A stretch of 64,000 nt of DNA, from assembly GCF_019925205.1 (NCBI RefSeq), contig NC_083561.1:16243217-16307216 (forward strand), given 5' to 3'. The first letter of the stretch is position 1; each line of letters opens with the position of its first letter. Below, piece by piece: positions 39,042-52,280 of the stretch. The position numbers and the translations under genes are program-made. The notes under the pieces are model-generated. The model was not told the DNA's origin, did not search any database, and saw nothing but the letters and a program-made list of their open reading frames with translations. The DNA is from Metopolophium dirhodum. Its lineage: Eukaryota; Arthropoda; Insecta; Hemiptera; Aphididae.

Positions 39042-39662
39042 CGGGTTAGGGTGGTCCAACCTTATAGAGGTAAAAAAATAATTTTCGAAATCAACTCGCA
39101 GCATATTCTTATTTTGTTAAGAGTTACATAATGATGATTCTATAAAAACTTGGACTTGATATGTTAACCCCTTCACATGCCGCAAAAGGGTTGAAAAATG
39201 AACAAATTGAGTTAATTTACATTTTTTAATTTTTTTCTATTGAATTTATAAAATTACAAAAAGATTAATACAAACACATTTATACTCGTAGTTATGTTCA
39301 TTTTAAAGTTTTCTAATTTTATTTGGTTAGCCTATACTGTCTATCACAAAAAATATAAACCTAAAAATATTTTGTAATTCGGTAATATTTAATTTTTCGT
39401 TATTTTTGACATTAAATAAAATAATTTACTATTTTCTCAATAAACTATAATATTATTATTCGGAATGTACAGATAAACCCGAAAACATCTTAATCTTAAA
39501 TCTTATCTCATTATTTACGAATATGTCTCGATTGTAATAAGTAATAACGATATTACTTCAGTAATCAGTACCTAATCGTAATGATTGACGACAGACGACA
39601 GTTCACCATCACGGTTGTAATTGATTTAACGTCTTCTCTGCTTTCCGTAATTTTTCAATAAT

Positions 39663-40043
39663 ATGCCGAATCGAAATATTTATTTAATTAATTCAGTAAA
39701 AAATCAAATAACGGGTAGTAAATTACCATCTAAAAAGGATTGTCTAAGTGTTTTATTTTACAATATGCGGTTTGTTAAATTAAATTTAAACGATAGTGCA
39801 AATCTTGTGATTGATGAGTGTTTAATATATTGGAAGAAAGCTCGACTTTCTACACACGATCCTTCATACTGTTCAAAAAAATTGAAAAAGTCATATGAAT
39901 TCTGGAGAACACTTGAAAAAAACAAAAGTAGAAATAGTGAGTTAAACAAACAGAGAAAACAAGAATTTTGCGGGTGTAGTGTCCTTTTAACTATATTTTT
40001 TAACTTGTTAGTTAATAGAGTAAAATGTAAGCTTAAATTTTAA
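39663..40043 (+). pseudogene. Truncated transposon-associated protein ORF
   Basis: The 126-codon frame contains KLPSKKDCLSVLFYNMRFVK, then an LNLNDSANLVI segment and a CSKKLKKSYEFWRTLEK helix. From memory this matches the N-terminal region of an uncharacterised protein family that recurs in aphid genomes in many copies and appears to be transposon-borne; I could not check this. After about residue 95 the sequence becomes hydrophobic and unlike the family (frame lost), and no continuation was found, so it is called broken. It lies inside the hAT-like inverted repeats at 38042-40519. Confidence 0.5.
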
Positions 40044-40724
40044 AATTTTAATTTAAAACTTATTTCAGTTTTTTTTAACTTGAAAAAGTTAACTAGGAAA
40101 TAAATGTAATTTACTTAAAAATTACACCTATATTATAAAGCTAATAAATAACATATATTATAGTGATTAAATAAGAGGTCTAACAGTTTAAATAAATGTA
40201 TGAGTTACAATTAATTGCTGTAAGTACCAAGCACCTATTTACATGCTTTAATAGTTTAATCAATGACGAAATCCAACAAAATAATTACTTTTATGTACCT
40301 ATTTGTTTATCTATTGTCCACAAGTCAAAACTATACTAAATTATAATTACCAAGATTATTATAATATAATTAACTACCTATACATATAATATCAGATATT
40401 ATTCAATTCTGTTGTAATTTTATGAATGAAGTGTTAACTTTTAACTTAATTCAAGGCAATTCAATTAAATTATCTTAACTTGCCAAAATTAATTATTTTC
40501 ATTAACTTACCCACCTTTGGTAATAACTAGTAATTAATTAAGATAATATATACTAACGTATCCTAATACACTGTGTAAATGGTTATATATTTTTTTTCTA
40601 AATAACGCAGTTAGGTACCCAATAACTTTTCTGTAATACATTACAATATAATATATTTTGTAAATATACAATGTTATAATATTTTTATTATATTTTGACC
40701 TGTTTGGAGCTGTTTAGTGTCCAA

Positions 40725-42160
40725 TTTTAGATTCTGAGCGAAGCGATGAATGTATTGATTTTACAATGATGTGTGTTTTTTTTTATTTTTTTTTTTATTT
40801 TTGTGTCTGTCATCACCTTTTAGGATAGTAAAAGTGCTTGGATTTTCTTCAATAGTAACTTTTCTAATAGGAAAGTGAATCTAGTTGGTACTTTGGGGGG
40901 TCAAAAGTAAACATTTCCCAGTAGTTTTCACAAGCGACGTGAAAAACAAAAGAAAAATTAAGGAAAAACAGGAATTTTTTTTGGTTTTTGGTGTAACTCT
41001 AAAACAAATGACCGTAGGGACATGAAATTTTGACTGAATGTTTATATTAGCATTTTCTATACACCATAAAATTTACAAAATATTTTGACTTTTTTTGAGC
41101 TGTTTACGGCCATTGTCAGTTTTCAATTTTTTTAGTTTTTTTTTCTATAAATATCAATAAAATTTTATCTGTTGATTAAAAAAGCTTGAAAATTTAATAG
41201 AAGGCTCCTAGGTTAAGTTATTGTTTCATAGGCAGATGAAAATAATAAAAATCCTTAGTCACAGTTTTTATTTATAAGCATTTAAAGTTCAAATTTTGAC
41301 AAAATACGGAAAAATCACGAAAATTAGCAAATTATTTTGAGTTGAGAATTCATAAAAATTTTTCTTTTTAAATCTAAGATTTGAAAATGTAATATAAGAT
41401 TACTCATAAGTTTGTCTACCTTTATCAAAAAAAAAAATGTCTACAAGAAACTTAAATTAAATTTTTATGAGCGTCTGAAATTTATATTTTTACAACATTT
41501 GATATTTACTCGATTTCTCATGTAACAATTTTCTTATTTTATTATAATTAAAAAACGAATGACTGTAGATACTTGAAAATTTCACTGAATGTTTATATTA
41601 GCATTTTCTATATACACCATAAAATGTTGAAAATATTTTGACTCTTTTTGAGCTGTTTACGGACGTTGTCAGTTTTCAATTTTTTTAGTTTTTTTTTCTA
41701 TAAATATCAATAAATTTTTATTTGTTGAGTAAAAAAGCGTGAAATTTTAATATAAGGCTCTTAATATATCATTCTAATAGAAGTTAAAAAATATTAAAAA
41801 TACATAGGCACAATTTTTTTTTATAAGCATTTAAAGTTCAAATTTTGACAACATTTATCAAATTTATAATTTATTAATTATTTTGTGGTTACAAATATAT
41901 AAAATGTTTAACTTTTATGGCTAAGGATTGAAAATTTAAAACAAGGCTCCACGTAAATAGGTTATATATAAATTACTTTATTCACAATAATATCATCAAA
42001 TATACTTGGTAATATCATAGGCTGACTGGCCGTTTTCGCTCAGAATCGTTTTTCTTATACAATGATATTATATCATTGAATTCAAATTTAACACCATCCA
42101 TTACAGTGACCCACTTGTAACCTACTGTACAGCAGAGCAACATCCACTTATCCACCTTTT
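40725..42160 (+). repeat. Dispersed long repeat, copy D (best preserved)
   Basis: It begins TTTTAGATTCTGAGCGAAGC with TGATTTTACAATGATGTG, and ends at about 42030-42160 with TTTTCGCTCAGAATCG, CTGTACAGCAGAGCAACATC and ACTTATCCACC. The interior contains two tandem versions of a roughly 550-base module (starts near 41005 and 41555), each carrying GACxGTAG-A-ACTTGA-like text, GCATTTTCTATA and GAGCTGTTTACGG. The motif GATTCTGAGCGAA appears inverted at both ends. No coding frame. Confidence 0.75.
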
Positions 42161-42946
42161 TTTTAGTTATTTTTTCTATAAATATCAATAAAATGTTATT
42201 TGTTTGGTTTAAAATTTTAACAATTTAATAAAAAGTTCCTAATATATTGTTACAATGACAGTTAAAAAATAATAAAAATACATTGTCACAATTTTTTTTT
42301 ATAAGCATTTAAAGTTCAAATTTTGACAAAAGGCGTAAAAATCACGATAATGTGTAAATTATTTTGAGTTAGATAAACCTAAACATTTTTCTTTTTAAAT
42401 CAAAGATTTTGAAAAGTAATACAAGATTCTTTATAAGTTTTCCTACCTTTATAAAAAAAAAATGTCTGAGAAAGTCAAATTAAATTTTTATGAGCGTTTA
42501 AAGTTCAACTCTTTACTACATTGGATATTCACTCGATTTCTCAAGTAGTGATTTTCTCATTTTGTTGTTATTCAAAAACAAAAAACTTTAGATACTTTAA
42601 ATTTATATCGTAAGTTTATTTTATCAATTCCTATACCTGATAACATTTTCAAAATATGTTGACTGTTTTTGAGCTGTTTACGGAAATTTTAATTTTAATT
42701 TTTTTTGGTTTTTTTCTAATTCTCATTCTATAAATGTCATTAAAATGTTATTTGTTGGATCAAAAAGCGTGAACAATTGTACAATGCTCCTGATATATTG
42801 TTATTATATATTGTAATTGAAAAATATTAAAAATACAAATGCACAATTTTTTACTGCCCCAAACGGTGACGACAGACAAAAAATTAAAAAAACACACATT
42901 ATGGTAAAATCAATACGCTCATCTGTTCCGCTCAGAATTTAAAATA
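42161..42946. repeat. Dispersed long repeat, copy E (partial, third module)
   Basis: Directly abuts copy D. The module text (GAGCTGTTTACGG, ATAAGCATTTAAAGTTC) runs in the same direction as D, yet it ends in the inverted terminus CCGCTCAGAATTTAAAAT at about 42929-42946. This suggests a rearranged or composite copy. Confidence 0.6.
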
Positions 42947-44719
42947 TCGTATTGTCACATCTCAAGAAAATTCTAGTCGTATACAAAAATTTACAAAAAA
43001 TATAAAATAATTAATAAACTAATATAAGTAAACAAATATATATATAGGTAAACAGCAAATTTAAAAAATGTGAAAAAATACAGAAAAACCCCAGAAAATC
43101 GAAAATACATATAAATGTGTCTAAAAAATGTGAAACATAAAATTACAGATTTGAATTTGTCGTAATATAAAATTTACATCTAGTTGGCCATTTTTATGAT
43201 TGTGCGAAAGAAATATACTAGAAGTCCTCTGCCCTAGTGATAAGGAAAAAGGTATCGACAATAAGGACAGTTCTCAATTGTTTATTTGTGTTCCTACCTT
43301 CTGTATACACCTACAATTTTTTCCACATGGCACATACAATACATTAAACAAATAATTATTTCTAAGAATAGAGAATATTTAACAATAAATCTAAAAAAAA
43401 AATTAAGTATTTGAAATATTTTTTGGATTTATTTGTATTTAAATATTTATTAACAAGTGTATTTAAATAGATATTATAATAATTTGTAATATAAGTATTT
43501 AAATACCTATTTAAAATAATTAAAAAAAGTATTTTTAACAAGTACCTATGCTGATAACTGATAAGTAACTATGTTAGTGATAGCTATAGCAACTACCTTT
43601 CGCAGCTAGTGTGGTTCTATTACTGTAATTGAGTACAATTATGTCAATGGAATATATATTTAAAACTTAAAAAAAAGTGTTATTTTTGATAATAGTAACC
43701 ATAAGACTATACAGTATACATTTAAAAAATAAGAACACTGTAGTAAATGTTTTCAAACTATTGTTTTATAGTTTTCTGTAAATCATAATTAAAATTTAAA
43801 AAAAGGAATATAATGCATTATAATAAAGCACCCTAAATTAAAAAAAAAACAACTAAGTATAGGTATTATTTGGTATATTATTATTTATTCACAATCAGCA
43901 ATTATTAGATTGATACTTTATACAATAAAAAATCAAATTTATAATGATAAAAGAAATAGAGAATTAGTTTTTGTTCACATTGGTATTATTTTATATCATG
44001 ATATGACACTTCTACACATTTATACAAAATATTCAATTCTAGTATTCTAAAAATCACAATGAAAATGAAAAAAAATGAACAGAATGCATTATAATATAGC
44101 ATACTAAATTTAAAATAAAACTATGAATAGGTAACTAATAATGTATTAGTATTATATAATCAGTGATCATAATTAACGATTATTAGACTATGAATTAGTC
44201 ATTCATTTTATTGAATGACAATAATAATTTTTTTTAAAGATATAAAAAAAAACAAGAATTAATAATATGTTATTTTAATGTAATCATTTCTATGCATTTT
44301 AAATTTTTAAGAAAATATTGTTTAAATTAGAATACATTATGATGTAGTGCAATTATAAGCTGGGTCCACTGGTGACACTACAATTTGGCTATATTTCTTT
44401 ATAATGTTGTTAATTAAGAATGGGATAATCAAATTGTAATGTCAAACCCAGCGTATAATTATGTAAGTACAAAACAAAACAAAATATTTTTATTAAAAAA
44501 ATGGACATAATCCCTTTTGCCCAGGCACCGTTAAATTATAAAAGCAGCAAAAGTTAGGTAGGTATAATATTGTTATTTAATCACCATTAAGAGGACGTGA
44601 TACCTGATGTGCTGTCTTCGTCTTACAAGTGCATAACATAGAAAATTTTACGTTCATCAAAACACGTGTAGTTCCGTTAATTTAAAAACTAGAGTAAATT
44701 GACCTCTTATAAAATCTAA
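42947..44719. other. AT-rich intergenic stretch
   Basis: No open frame above 60 codons. The only structured feature is the short inverted repeat at 44349-44464, listed separately. Confidence 0.5.
44349..44464. repeat. Short inverted-repeat element
   Basis: AATTATAAGCTGGGT at the left pairs with AATTATACGCTGGGT from the right, and pairing extends to CAATTTG inside, giving about 33-base arms in a 116-base unit. MITE-like; no target duplication determined. Confidence 0.6.
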
Positions 44720-47700
44720 AGGTAAGATTATTAGCCTCGAATAGTCGAATGATGAGCAAAAGTCCGATATGGTACAAAATTCTACAGTGGAGGTGATCGC
44801 CACTCTTGCCGCGACGAAACCGGTTTTTTACGATACCGTAAAGTAAACGCTAGATTCAAATACTGATGTTGATACCACTTCGCACCTCATCCCACCACCG
44901 CTCACTAATGATCAGTGACTTGGTGGGGCGAGAGCTACCGGGTCCAGCTCCGATCAAAGGCGTGGCGTAGCTGTTCCTTCGTTTATCACCAAAGTTCTCG
45001 ATGAGAAAAAGAACCCCGCTTGCTACAGCAAACGTACCTGCATCCTGCAATCACTTGACGAAATCCTTGGAAGTCGTTACATCTGTCATCCAAGCTCCTA
45101 TCAACGCCGCTCAATGTACTTCCTCTAACGATGTCTACCTCGTTGTCCATCGTTGTCAATCGGCGAGACGCAATGTAAATAATCGAGGCCGGCAGATAGT
45201 TCGGTAAAAACCACCAACATTCACTGTAAAACGTCGGGAAAAAATTAGTTTTTCTCTTCATTTTATATTATATCATACAATTGTGACCACCGTACTCAGC
45301 ACACGTAATTAAAAAAATAGATAATCCACTTACGTTAACAGTTATCACCATTCACCGAACCAGCTTCCAAGCTCAGATTGATGTGATAACCGCAGTAAAA
45401 CGAACATGATAAGGACTGTTGCACCTGATTCACTGTTCCTGCCAGCACTATCGTCCTTGTATTTTCAATTTCCGTCAATTATTGAGAAGCAATGGAAATA
45501 ATTCTGGTCCGGCAGATATTTCGGGAAAAACCACCCACCTTCACTGCAAAACGTTGCTCTATTTCTAATTTTTGCTCACCATACTCGATACCAGAGAAGT
45601 TTTTATCCTAAAAAGTTCTCAAGTCTCGAATAGTCGAATGGTGAGCAACAATTCGATATGGTACAAAATTCTACAGTGGAGGTGACAACCGCACTTGCCT
45701 CGATGCAACCGGTATTTTACGTGACCGTAGACTAGACACTAACCGCAAATTTCGATGTGGGCAGTAAACTCTCGTCGCACCTCACCCGGCCTCTGGTTCC
45801 TAATAATCAATGACTTGGTGGGGCGATAGCTACTGGGACCAGCTCTGATCAGCGGAGTGGCCTAGATGTTCCTTCGTTTATCACCAATGTTCTCGATGAG
45901 AAAAAGAACCCCGCTTGCTGCAGCAAACGTACCTGCATACGTCAGATAGTCCTTCGGTTGTTTGAAAGTATTGCCATGTGCTCAGCAATCACTTGACGAA
46001 ATCCTTGGAAGCCGATGCATTTGTCATCCAAGCTCCTACCAACGCCACTCAATGTACTTCCTCTAACGATGTCGTCCTCGCTGTCTATCGTTGTCAATCG
46101 TTGTCCATCGTCGAGGTGCAATGTAAATAATCAGGGCTGGCAGATATTTCGGTAAAAACCACCCACCTTCACTGTAAAACGCTGCATTATTTCTGATTTT
46201 AGCTCATCAAACACAAAACCCGATAAGTTTTTATCCTAAAAAGTTATTAAGTCTCGTTAAGTTGAGTGATGAGCAAAAATCCGATATGATGCAAAATTCT
46301 ACAGTGGAGGTGAACGCCGCTCTTGCCGCGACGCCACCGGTATTTTACGGTACCGTACAGTAGACGCTAACCTCAAAATCTGATGTACGCAGTACAGTCT
46401 CGCCGCACCTCACCCCGCCTGCCACCACCCGTTTTTGATCGGTGATGTGGCGGGGCGAGGGGTACCAGGACCAGCTCCGATCAGCGGCGTGGCTGTTCCA
46501 TCGTTTATCCCCGAAGCTTTCGATGAGAAAAAGAACCCCGCTTGCTGCAGCAAACGTACCTGCATACGTGAGATAGTCCTTCGGTTGTTTGAAAGTATTG
46601 CCATGTGCTCAGCAATCACTTGACGAAATCCTTGGAAGCCGATGCATTTGTCATCCAAGCTCCTACCAACGCCGCTCAATGTACTTCCTCTAACGATGTC
46701 GTCCTCGCTGTCCATCGTCGAGATGCAATGTAAATAATCAGGGCTGGCAGATATTTCGGTAAAAACCACCCACCTTCACTGTAAAACGCTGCATTATTTC
46801 TGATTTTAGCTCATCAAACACAAAACCCGATAAGTTTTTATCCTAAAAAGTTATTAAGTCTCGTTAAGTTGAGTGATGAGCAAAAATCCGATATGATGCA
46901 AAATTCTACAGTGGAGGTGAACGCCGCTCTTGCCGCGACGCCACCGGTATTTTACGGTACCGTACAGTAGACGCTAAACTCAAAATCTGATGTACGCAGT
47001 ACAGTCTCGCCGCACCTCACCCCGCCCGCCACCACCCGTTTTTGATCGGTGATGTGGCGGGGCGAGGGGTACCAGGACCAGCTCCGATCAGCGGCGTGGC
47101 TGTTCCATCGTTTATCCCCGAAGCTTTCGTTGAGAAAAAGAACCCCACTTGCTGCAGCAAACGTACCTGCACACGTTAGATAGTCCTTTGGTTGTTTGAA
47201 AGTATTGCCATGTCCTCAGCAATCACTTGACGAAATCCTTGGAAGCCGATGCATTTGTCATCCAAGCTCCTACCAACGCCGCTCAATGTACTTCCTCTAA
47301 CGATGTCGTCCTCGCTGTCCATCGTCGAGATGCAATGTAAATAATCAGGGCTGGCAGATATTTCGGTAAAAACCACCCACCTTCACTGTAAAACGCTGCA
47401 TTATTTCTGATTTTAGCTCATCAAACACAAAACCCGATAAGTTTTTATCCTAAAAAGTTATTAAGTCTCGTTAAGTTGAGTGATGAGCAAAAATCCGATA
47501 TGATGCAAAATTCTACAGTGGAGGTGAACGCCGCTCTTGCCGCGACGCCACCGGTATTTTACGGTACCGTACAGTAGACGCTAACCTCAAAATCTGATGT
47601 ACGCAGTACAGTCTCGCCGCACCTCACCCCGCCTGCCACCACCCGTTTTTGATCGGTGATGTGGCGGGGCGAGGGGTACCAGGACCAGCTCCGATCAGCG

Positions 47701-49470
47701 GCGTGGCTGTTCCATCGTTTATCCCCGAAGCTTTCGATGAGAAAAAGAACCCCGCTTGCTGCAGCAAACGTACCTGCATACGTGAGATAGTCCTTCGGTT
47801 GTTTGAAAGTATTGCCATGTGCTCAGCAATCACTTGACGAAATCCTTGGAAGCCGATGCATTTGTCATCCAAGCTCCTACCAACGCCGCTCAATGTACTT
47901 CCTCTAACGATGTCGTCCTCGCTGTCCATCGTCGAGATGCAATGTAAATAATCAGGGCTGGCAGATATTTCGGTAAAAACCACCCACCTTCACTGTAAAA
48001 CGCTGCATTATTTCTGATTTTAGCTCATCAAACACAAAACCCGATAAGTTTTTATCCTAAAAAGTTATTAAGTCTCGTTAAGTTGAGTGATGAGCAAAAA
48101 TCCGATATGATGCAAAATTCTACAGTGGAGGTGAACGCCGCTCTTGCCGCGACGCCACCGGTATTTTACGGTACCGTACAGTAGACGCTAACCTCAAAAT
48201 CTGATGTACGCAGTACAGTCTCGCCGCACCTCACCCCGCCTGCCACCACCCGTTTTTGATCGGTGATGTGGCGGGGCGAGGGGTACCAGGACCAGCTCCG
48301 ATCAGCGGCGTGGCTGTTCCATCGTTTATCCCCGAAGCTTTCGATGAGAAAAAGAACCCCGCTTGCTGCAGCAAACGTACCTGCATACGTGAGATAGTCC
48401 TTCGGTTGTTTGAAAGTATTGCCATGTGCTCAGCAATCACTTGACGAAATCCTTGGAAGCCGATGCATTTGTCATCCAAGCTCCTACCAACGCCGCTCAA
48501 TGTACTTCCTCTAACGATGTCGTCCTCGCTGTCTATCGTTGTCAATCGTTGTCCATCGTCGAGGTGCAATGTAAATAATCAGGGCTGGCAGATATTTCGG
48601 TAAAAACCACCCACCTTCACTGTAAAACGCTGCATTATTTCTGATTTTAGCTCATCAAACACAAAACCCGATAAGTTTTTATCCTAAAAAGTTATTAAGT
48701 CTCGTTAAGTTGAGTGATGAGCAAAAATCCGATATGATGCAAAATTCTACAGTGGAGGTGAACGCCGCTCTTGCCGCGACGCCACCGGTATTTTACGGTA
48801 CCGTACAGTAAACGCTAACCTCAAAATCTGATGTACGCAGTACACTCTCGCCGCACCTCACCCCGCCCGCCACCAACCGTTTTTGATCGGTGATGTGGCG
48901 GGGCGAGGGGTACCAGGACCAGCCCTGATCACCGGCGTGGCTGTTCCATCGTTTATCCCCGAAGCTTTCGTTGAGAAAAAGAACCCAGCTTGCTGCAGCA
49001 AACGTACCTGAATCCGTTAGATAGTCCTTCGATTGTTTGAAAATATTGCCATGTGCTCAGCAATCACTTGACGAAATCCTTGGAAGCCGATGCATTTGTC
49101 ATCCAAGCTCCTACCGACGCCGCTCAATGGTGTACTACCTCTAACGATGTCGTCCTCGCTGTCCATCGTTGTCAATCGTTGTCAATCGTCGAGATACATT
49201 GGAAATAATTCGGGTACGGCAGATAGTTCGGTAAAAGCCACCCACCTTCACTGTAAAACGTTGCATTATTTCTGATTTTAGCTCATCAAACACAAAACCC
49301 GATAAGTTTTTATCCTAAAAAGTTATTAAGTCTCGTAAAGTCGAGTGATGAGCAAAAATCCGATATGATGCAAAATTCTACAGTGGAGGTGACCGCCGCT
49401 CTTGCCGCGACGCCACCAAAATTACGCGTGACAGGCGTACTGTACAATAGACACTAGTACACTATACGTA
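44720..49470. repeat. Tandem array of a 607-bp unit (macrosatellite-like), about eight copies
   Basis: The landmark TCTACAGTGGAGGTGA-like word occurs at 44781, 45670, 46298, 46905, 47512, 48119, 48746 and 49377, giving spacings of 889, 628, 607, 607, 607, 627 and 631 bases. The 20-base excess in some units is an extra CGTTGTCAATCGTTGTC-type piece. The four or five central copies are nearly identical; the outer ones are diverged, and the first spacing contains an extra partial unit (about 45440-45600). The array is clearly more GC-rich than its surroundings. A minus-strand frame of 119 codons is open only in the homogenised copies (46410-46769, 47624-47983, and a variant at 48231-48569). It is closed by TAA or TGA at the same point in the others, so coding is doubtful. 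Confidence 0.93.
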
Positions 49471-50099
49471 ATTCGAATGCCGCAATACACTCTCGCCTCG
49501 TCTCACCCCCTCCCCGCCCCCTCGCATTTATGTCGTGACGTGGCGTTACGAGAGTTCCCGCGACCCGCTCCGATCAGCGACGTGGCAACAGTTAATCTCT
49601 TTTCCATGTTGGCAACAGTGTACAACTCCCGGTATAATAACACGTATTATAACCATGGAAGAAACCGGAAAGTTATGAAATGTCACACGTCTGAATTCTT
49701 GAATCTTGTAAGAAAAATCACTCAAGACATTAAATATTTTTTGTACGGTTAATATGTCGTAGGCATAATATGCGGTTAATATGCCTATTTTTGAACTATT
49801 TACTATATTTGATTTTGGAATGAAATTATTCACACACGAAATATTTTTGATATGTACCAAGTTGGTTACTAACGCTACCATGATAAGTATTGTGATAAAA
49901 CCACCACTGTCACTGGTTTCTTGTTTATTATCAACGTTTCACATAGTAGTTTCACACATAGTTTTATAATTCATAATATTATAACATGTTGTAATACTGT
50001 TTTATTCCTACTTTTATACTGAGTAACAACTAACAAGAAGCAACTTACATAATATAAACGTAGGTATTTGTTAGGTAATTTGTTTTTTAGAAGTTGAAA
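49471..50099. other. Diverged array edge and unassigned DNA
   Basis: 49471-49595 still shows weak similarity to the satellite unit (a CTCACCCC..CCGCCCC stretch, then GCTCCGATCAGCGACGTGGC). Beyond that, short frames (91 and 111 codons, overlapping on opposite strands) match nothing recognised. Confidence 0.4.
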
Positions 50100-50610
50100 A
50101 ACTTAAATATTTAACGGAAAACTCAAAAAAAGTATATTGTTGGAAAATCCAAAAAGAAATGTTTATCCAACTGTTAAAAAAACATCCACAATTAATTTCT
50201 GGGAAGTTAACGAAAAAATTTCATATTCAAAAATACTCGAAATTGATGGACAGCGATTGCCGAAACTTTGTATTCACTTCTTGGAGTCAATGGAAAAGAG
50301 TAAAAAATAATTATTAGTTACTACTACACAAATCTAATTGTATGAAATAATACTATACCTACCTTATTCTTATTGTATTTTATGTTAATACTTGGCAAGA
50401 TTCCTGTATTAAAGTTAGAAGTACAAAAGCAATGGTAAACAGAAATTTAAGCGGTACTGGTGGTGGACCATAAGTATCGCCAACACTTACTTCAGTACCA
50501 AATTCTTGATCTTGTAAACCCTATCACAATAACTGATGAATATGAGAGCATCTTAATGCCGGTTACAAATTTTGAGTTTGAAGACATCAGCACTTTGTAT
50601 TTTTAAATTT
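50100..50610 (+). pseudogene. Myb/SANT-like DNA-binding ORF relic of a PIF/Harbinger element
   Basis: Plus-strand reading gives a SANT-like segment (FIQLLKKHPQLISGKLTKKF, then a W-x2-W-K-R) ending near 50310. After a gap that may be a former intron it reads TWQDSCIKVRS and LSGTGGGP at about 50392-50465, followed by LVNPITITDEYES. The basic segment followed by GTGGGP is characteristic of the Myb/SANT-like second protein of insect Harbinger elements (family knowledge). In-frame stops and shifts are present. It pairs with the transposase relic at 52281-52905. Confidence 0.55.
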
Positions 50611-52280
50611 AAATTAGTCAATTTATTTTTGGATTTACTAATAGAATTTTAATATGTTTGTCCAGATGATAAAATTAATGTAAATACTATACCTATCATA
50701 CAGTCTGTTGTAGACACTAACCGTTCTATAACTATTGTTAGATAATAAAAAAATGTGTGTTATTATTAAATCAGACTGCTTAGTAGGTACACACTTGTTA
50801 TAAGTCACAAAATTGAAATTTTGCAGGAGAACTATTTTAAATTTTAACTTTTTTTAAAACCCGCTTAACTTAAGTAATATTTAATCAATTTGTTTTTTCT
50901 AAATTTTAATTAACTTGAATATACATGTAGTTTCCTTTTAATACAAATGGCATTTATTAAAAAAAATTGTGGACTTATAATTATGTGTCAAAATAAATTT
51001 GGATAGACATGGACTAATAACAATTACTTTTAGTAAACAAATTACTATAGTATTTTCTTTTCATAAAACCATAAAACACAAAAACCTGAAAACAATTGAT
51101 AAAAGCTCTCCAATGTACCTATTCAAATAAAATAAAAATAACATTTTTCTATACTCAAAAGATGAATTTACTCGTATTGTAATTATATTATAATTTTATA
51201 TAATTTAATCATTGAAAATAATCGAATGCATTTATTCCAAACTTTGGGTATTAAAAATGACTTACTTGAATTTTAGACCATATCCAACATTTTGTTTGCT
51301 CTTATTGTTTTAATTAATAGGTACTTGAAGTAGTGTACTATTTTAATTAAAATGAAAATTGGATTTTCAGTTTATTTTTGTTTGTTATACACCACTTAGG
51401 GCCTAAACAATAATTTGTTTTGTTTTCAAATACCAAGAGATATAGTAAAATTAAAGCTTTTACCAAATAGGTATGCATTTACGTTTTATATAAAAAAGAT
51501 GCTTACGTAATTGGTGATTTGCCCAGCCACCGACTAGAGGTCTGCATGGGCTGATAATTTGCAGCCTGTTCCGACCTGGGCCGAGAATAGATTTATTAAT
51601 ACAATTTAAATAATATTAAACTAAAAAAAAAACTACATAATAATTTTTTCTATTTATTATTATATTGATGAACTAATTTTTGTTCTAGGTATAAAACAGT
51701 GATGAGGCGTAACGCGTAAAAAATAAGGGCAAAAGAACTACAACAGAAAGGGTTCATCAAAATTAAATATTGAGTTTGAAAAAGAGAAATCTGATTGACA
51801 ACTATTGAACCAGAAGTTTTATGTAATCAACAAATTATGCAAATTGAAGAAAGTTCAAATAACAATGAAAAAAAGAAATTCGCAAATCAAAATCATTAGT
51901 AACTACTTAGTGGGAAATCTATCAAGCAAAGGGAAAGCATACAAAAAGCGATAAAAGAAAAACTGATTTTCTAAAATTGCTTTTCGATCAACATATTACT
52001 TATTAAGTAAAATATCTTGGTTAATATACTTTTATTAACCATACATATCTCATTAGTAATAAGTGTTAAAATTTATAAAAATAACATAGAAAGTTAAAAT
52101 TAATTATCAGTTATAAAATGTTGTTTAAAAATTGTTTTGTTTATTTTTCTATGAAGTTTATATCAAGTTACTAAGTTAGTATTTAAATTTAATTCGTTAT
52201 TATTATTTAAGGGGCAATATTTATTTGTGAATAAAAATTCAAAGTTTGTGTATTTTACATATTCATTTTTTATCAATGTA

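Larger units (their letters stand above)
38042..40519. mobile_element. Longer hAT-like element with a broken ORF
   Basis: The left end CAAAGCTGGGCAAGTTAA and the right end, reverse complemented, CAAAGGTGGGTAAGTTAA match at 16 of 18. They also resemble the ends of the two short GTTAA-rich MITEs. No convincing target duplication remains (flanks ATTATACG and GTAATAAC). The interior holds a foldback (38705-39041) and a truncated transposon-type ORF (39663-40043), so this may be the decayed relative of the partner that mobilised the short MITEs. Confidence 0.6.

Noticed and set aside
38835..39131. Frames of 89 and 63 codons on opposite strands
   Set aside because: They are the mirror images created by the foldback arms.
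44720..49470. Reading the 607-bp array as a tandemly repeated gene or a CRISPR-like array
   Set aside because: Units are contiguous without spacers, and the longest frame is interrupted in several copies. A eukaryotic satellite fits better.
49477..49881. Two overlapping frames of 91 and 111 codons on opposite strands
   Set aside because: They cover the decayed satellite edge plus AT-rich DNA and show no recognisable domain.
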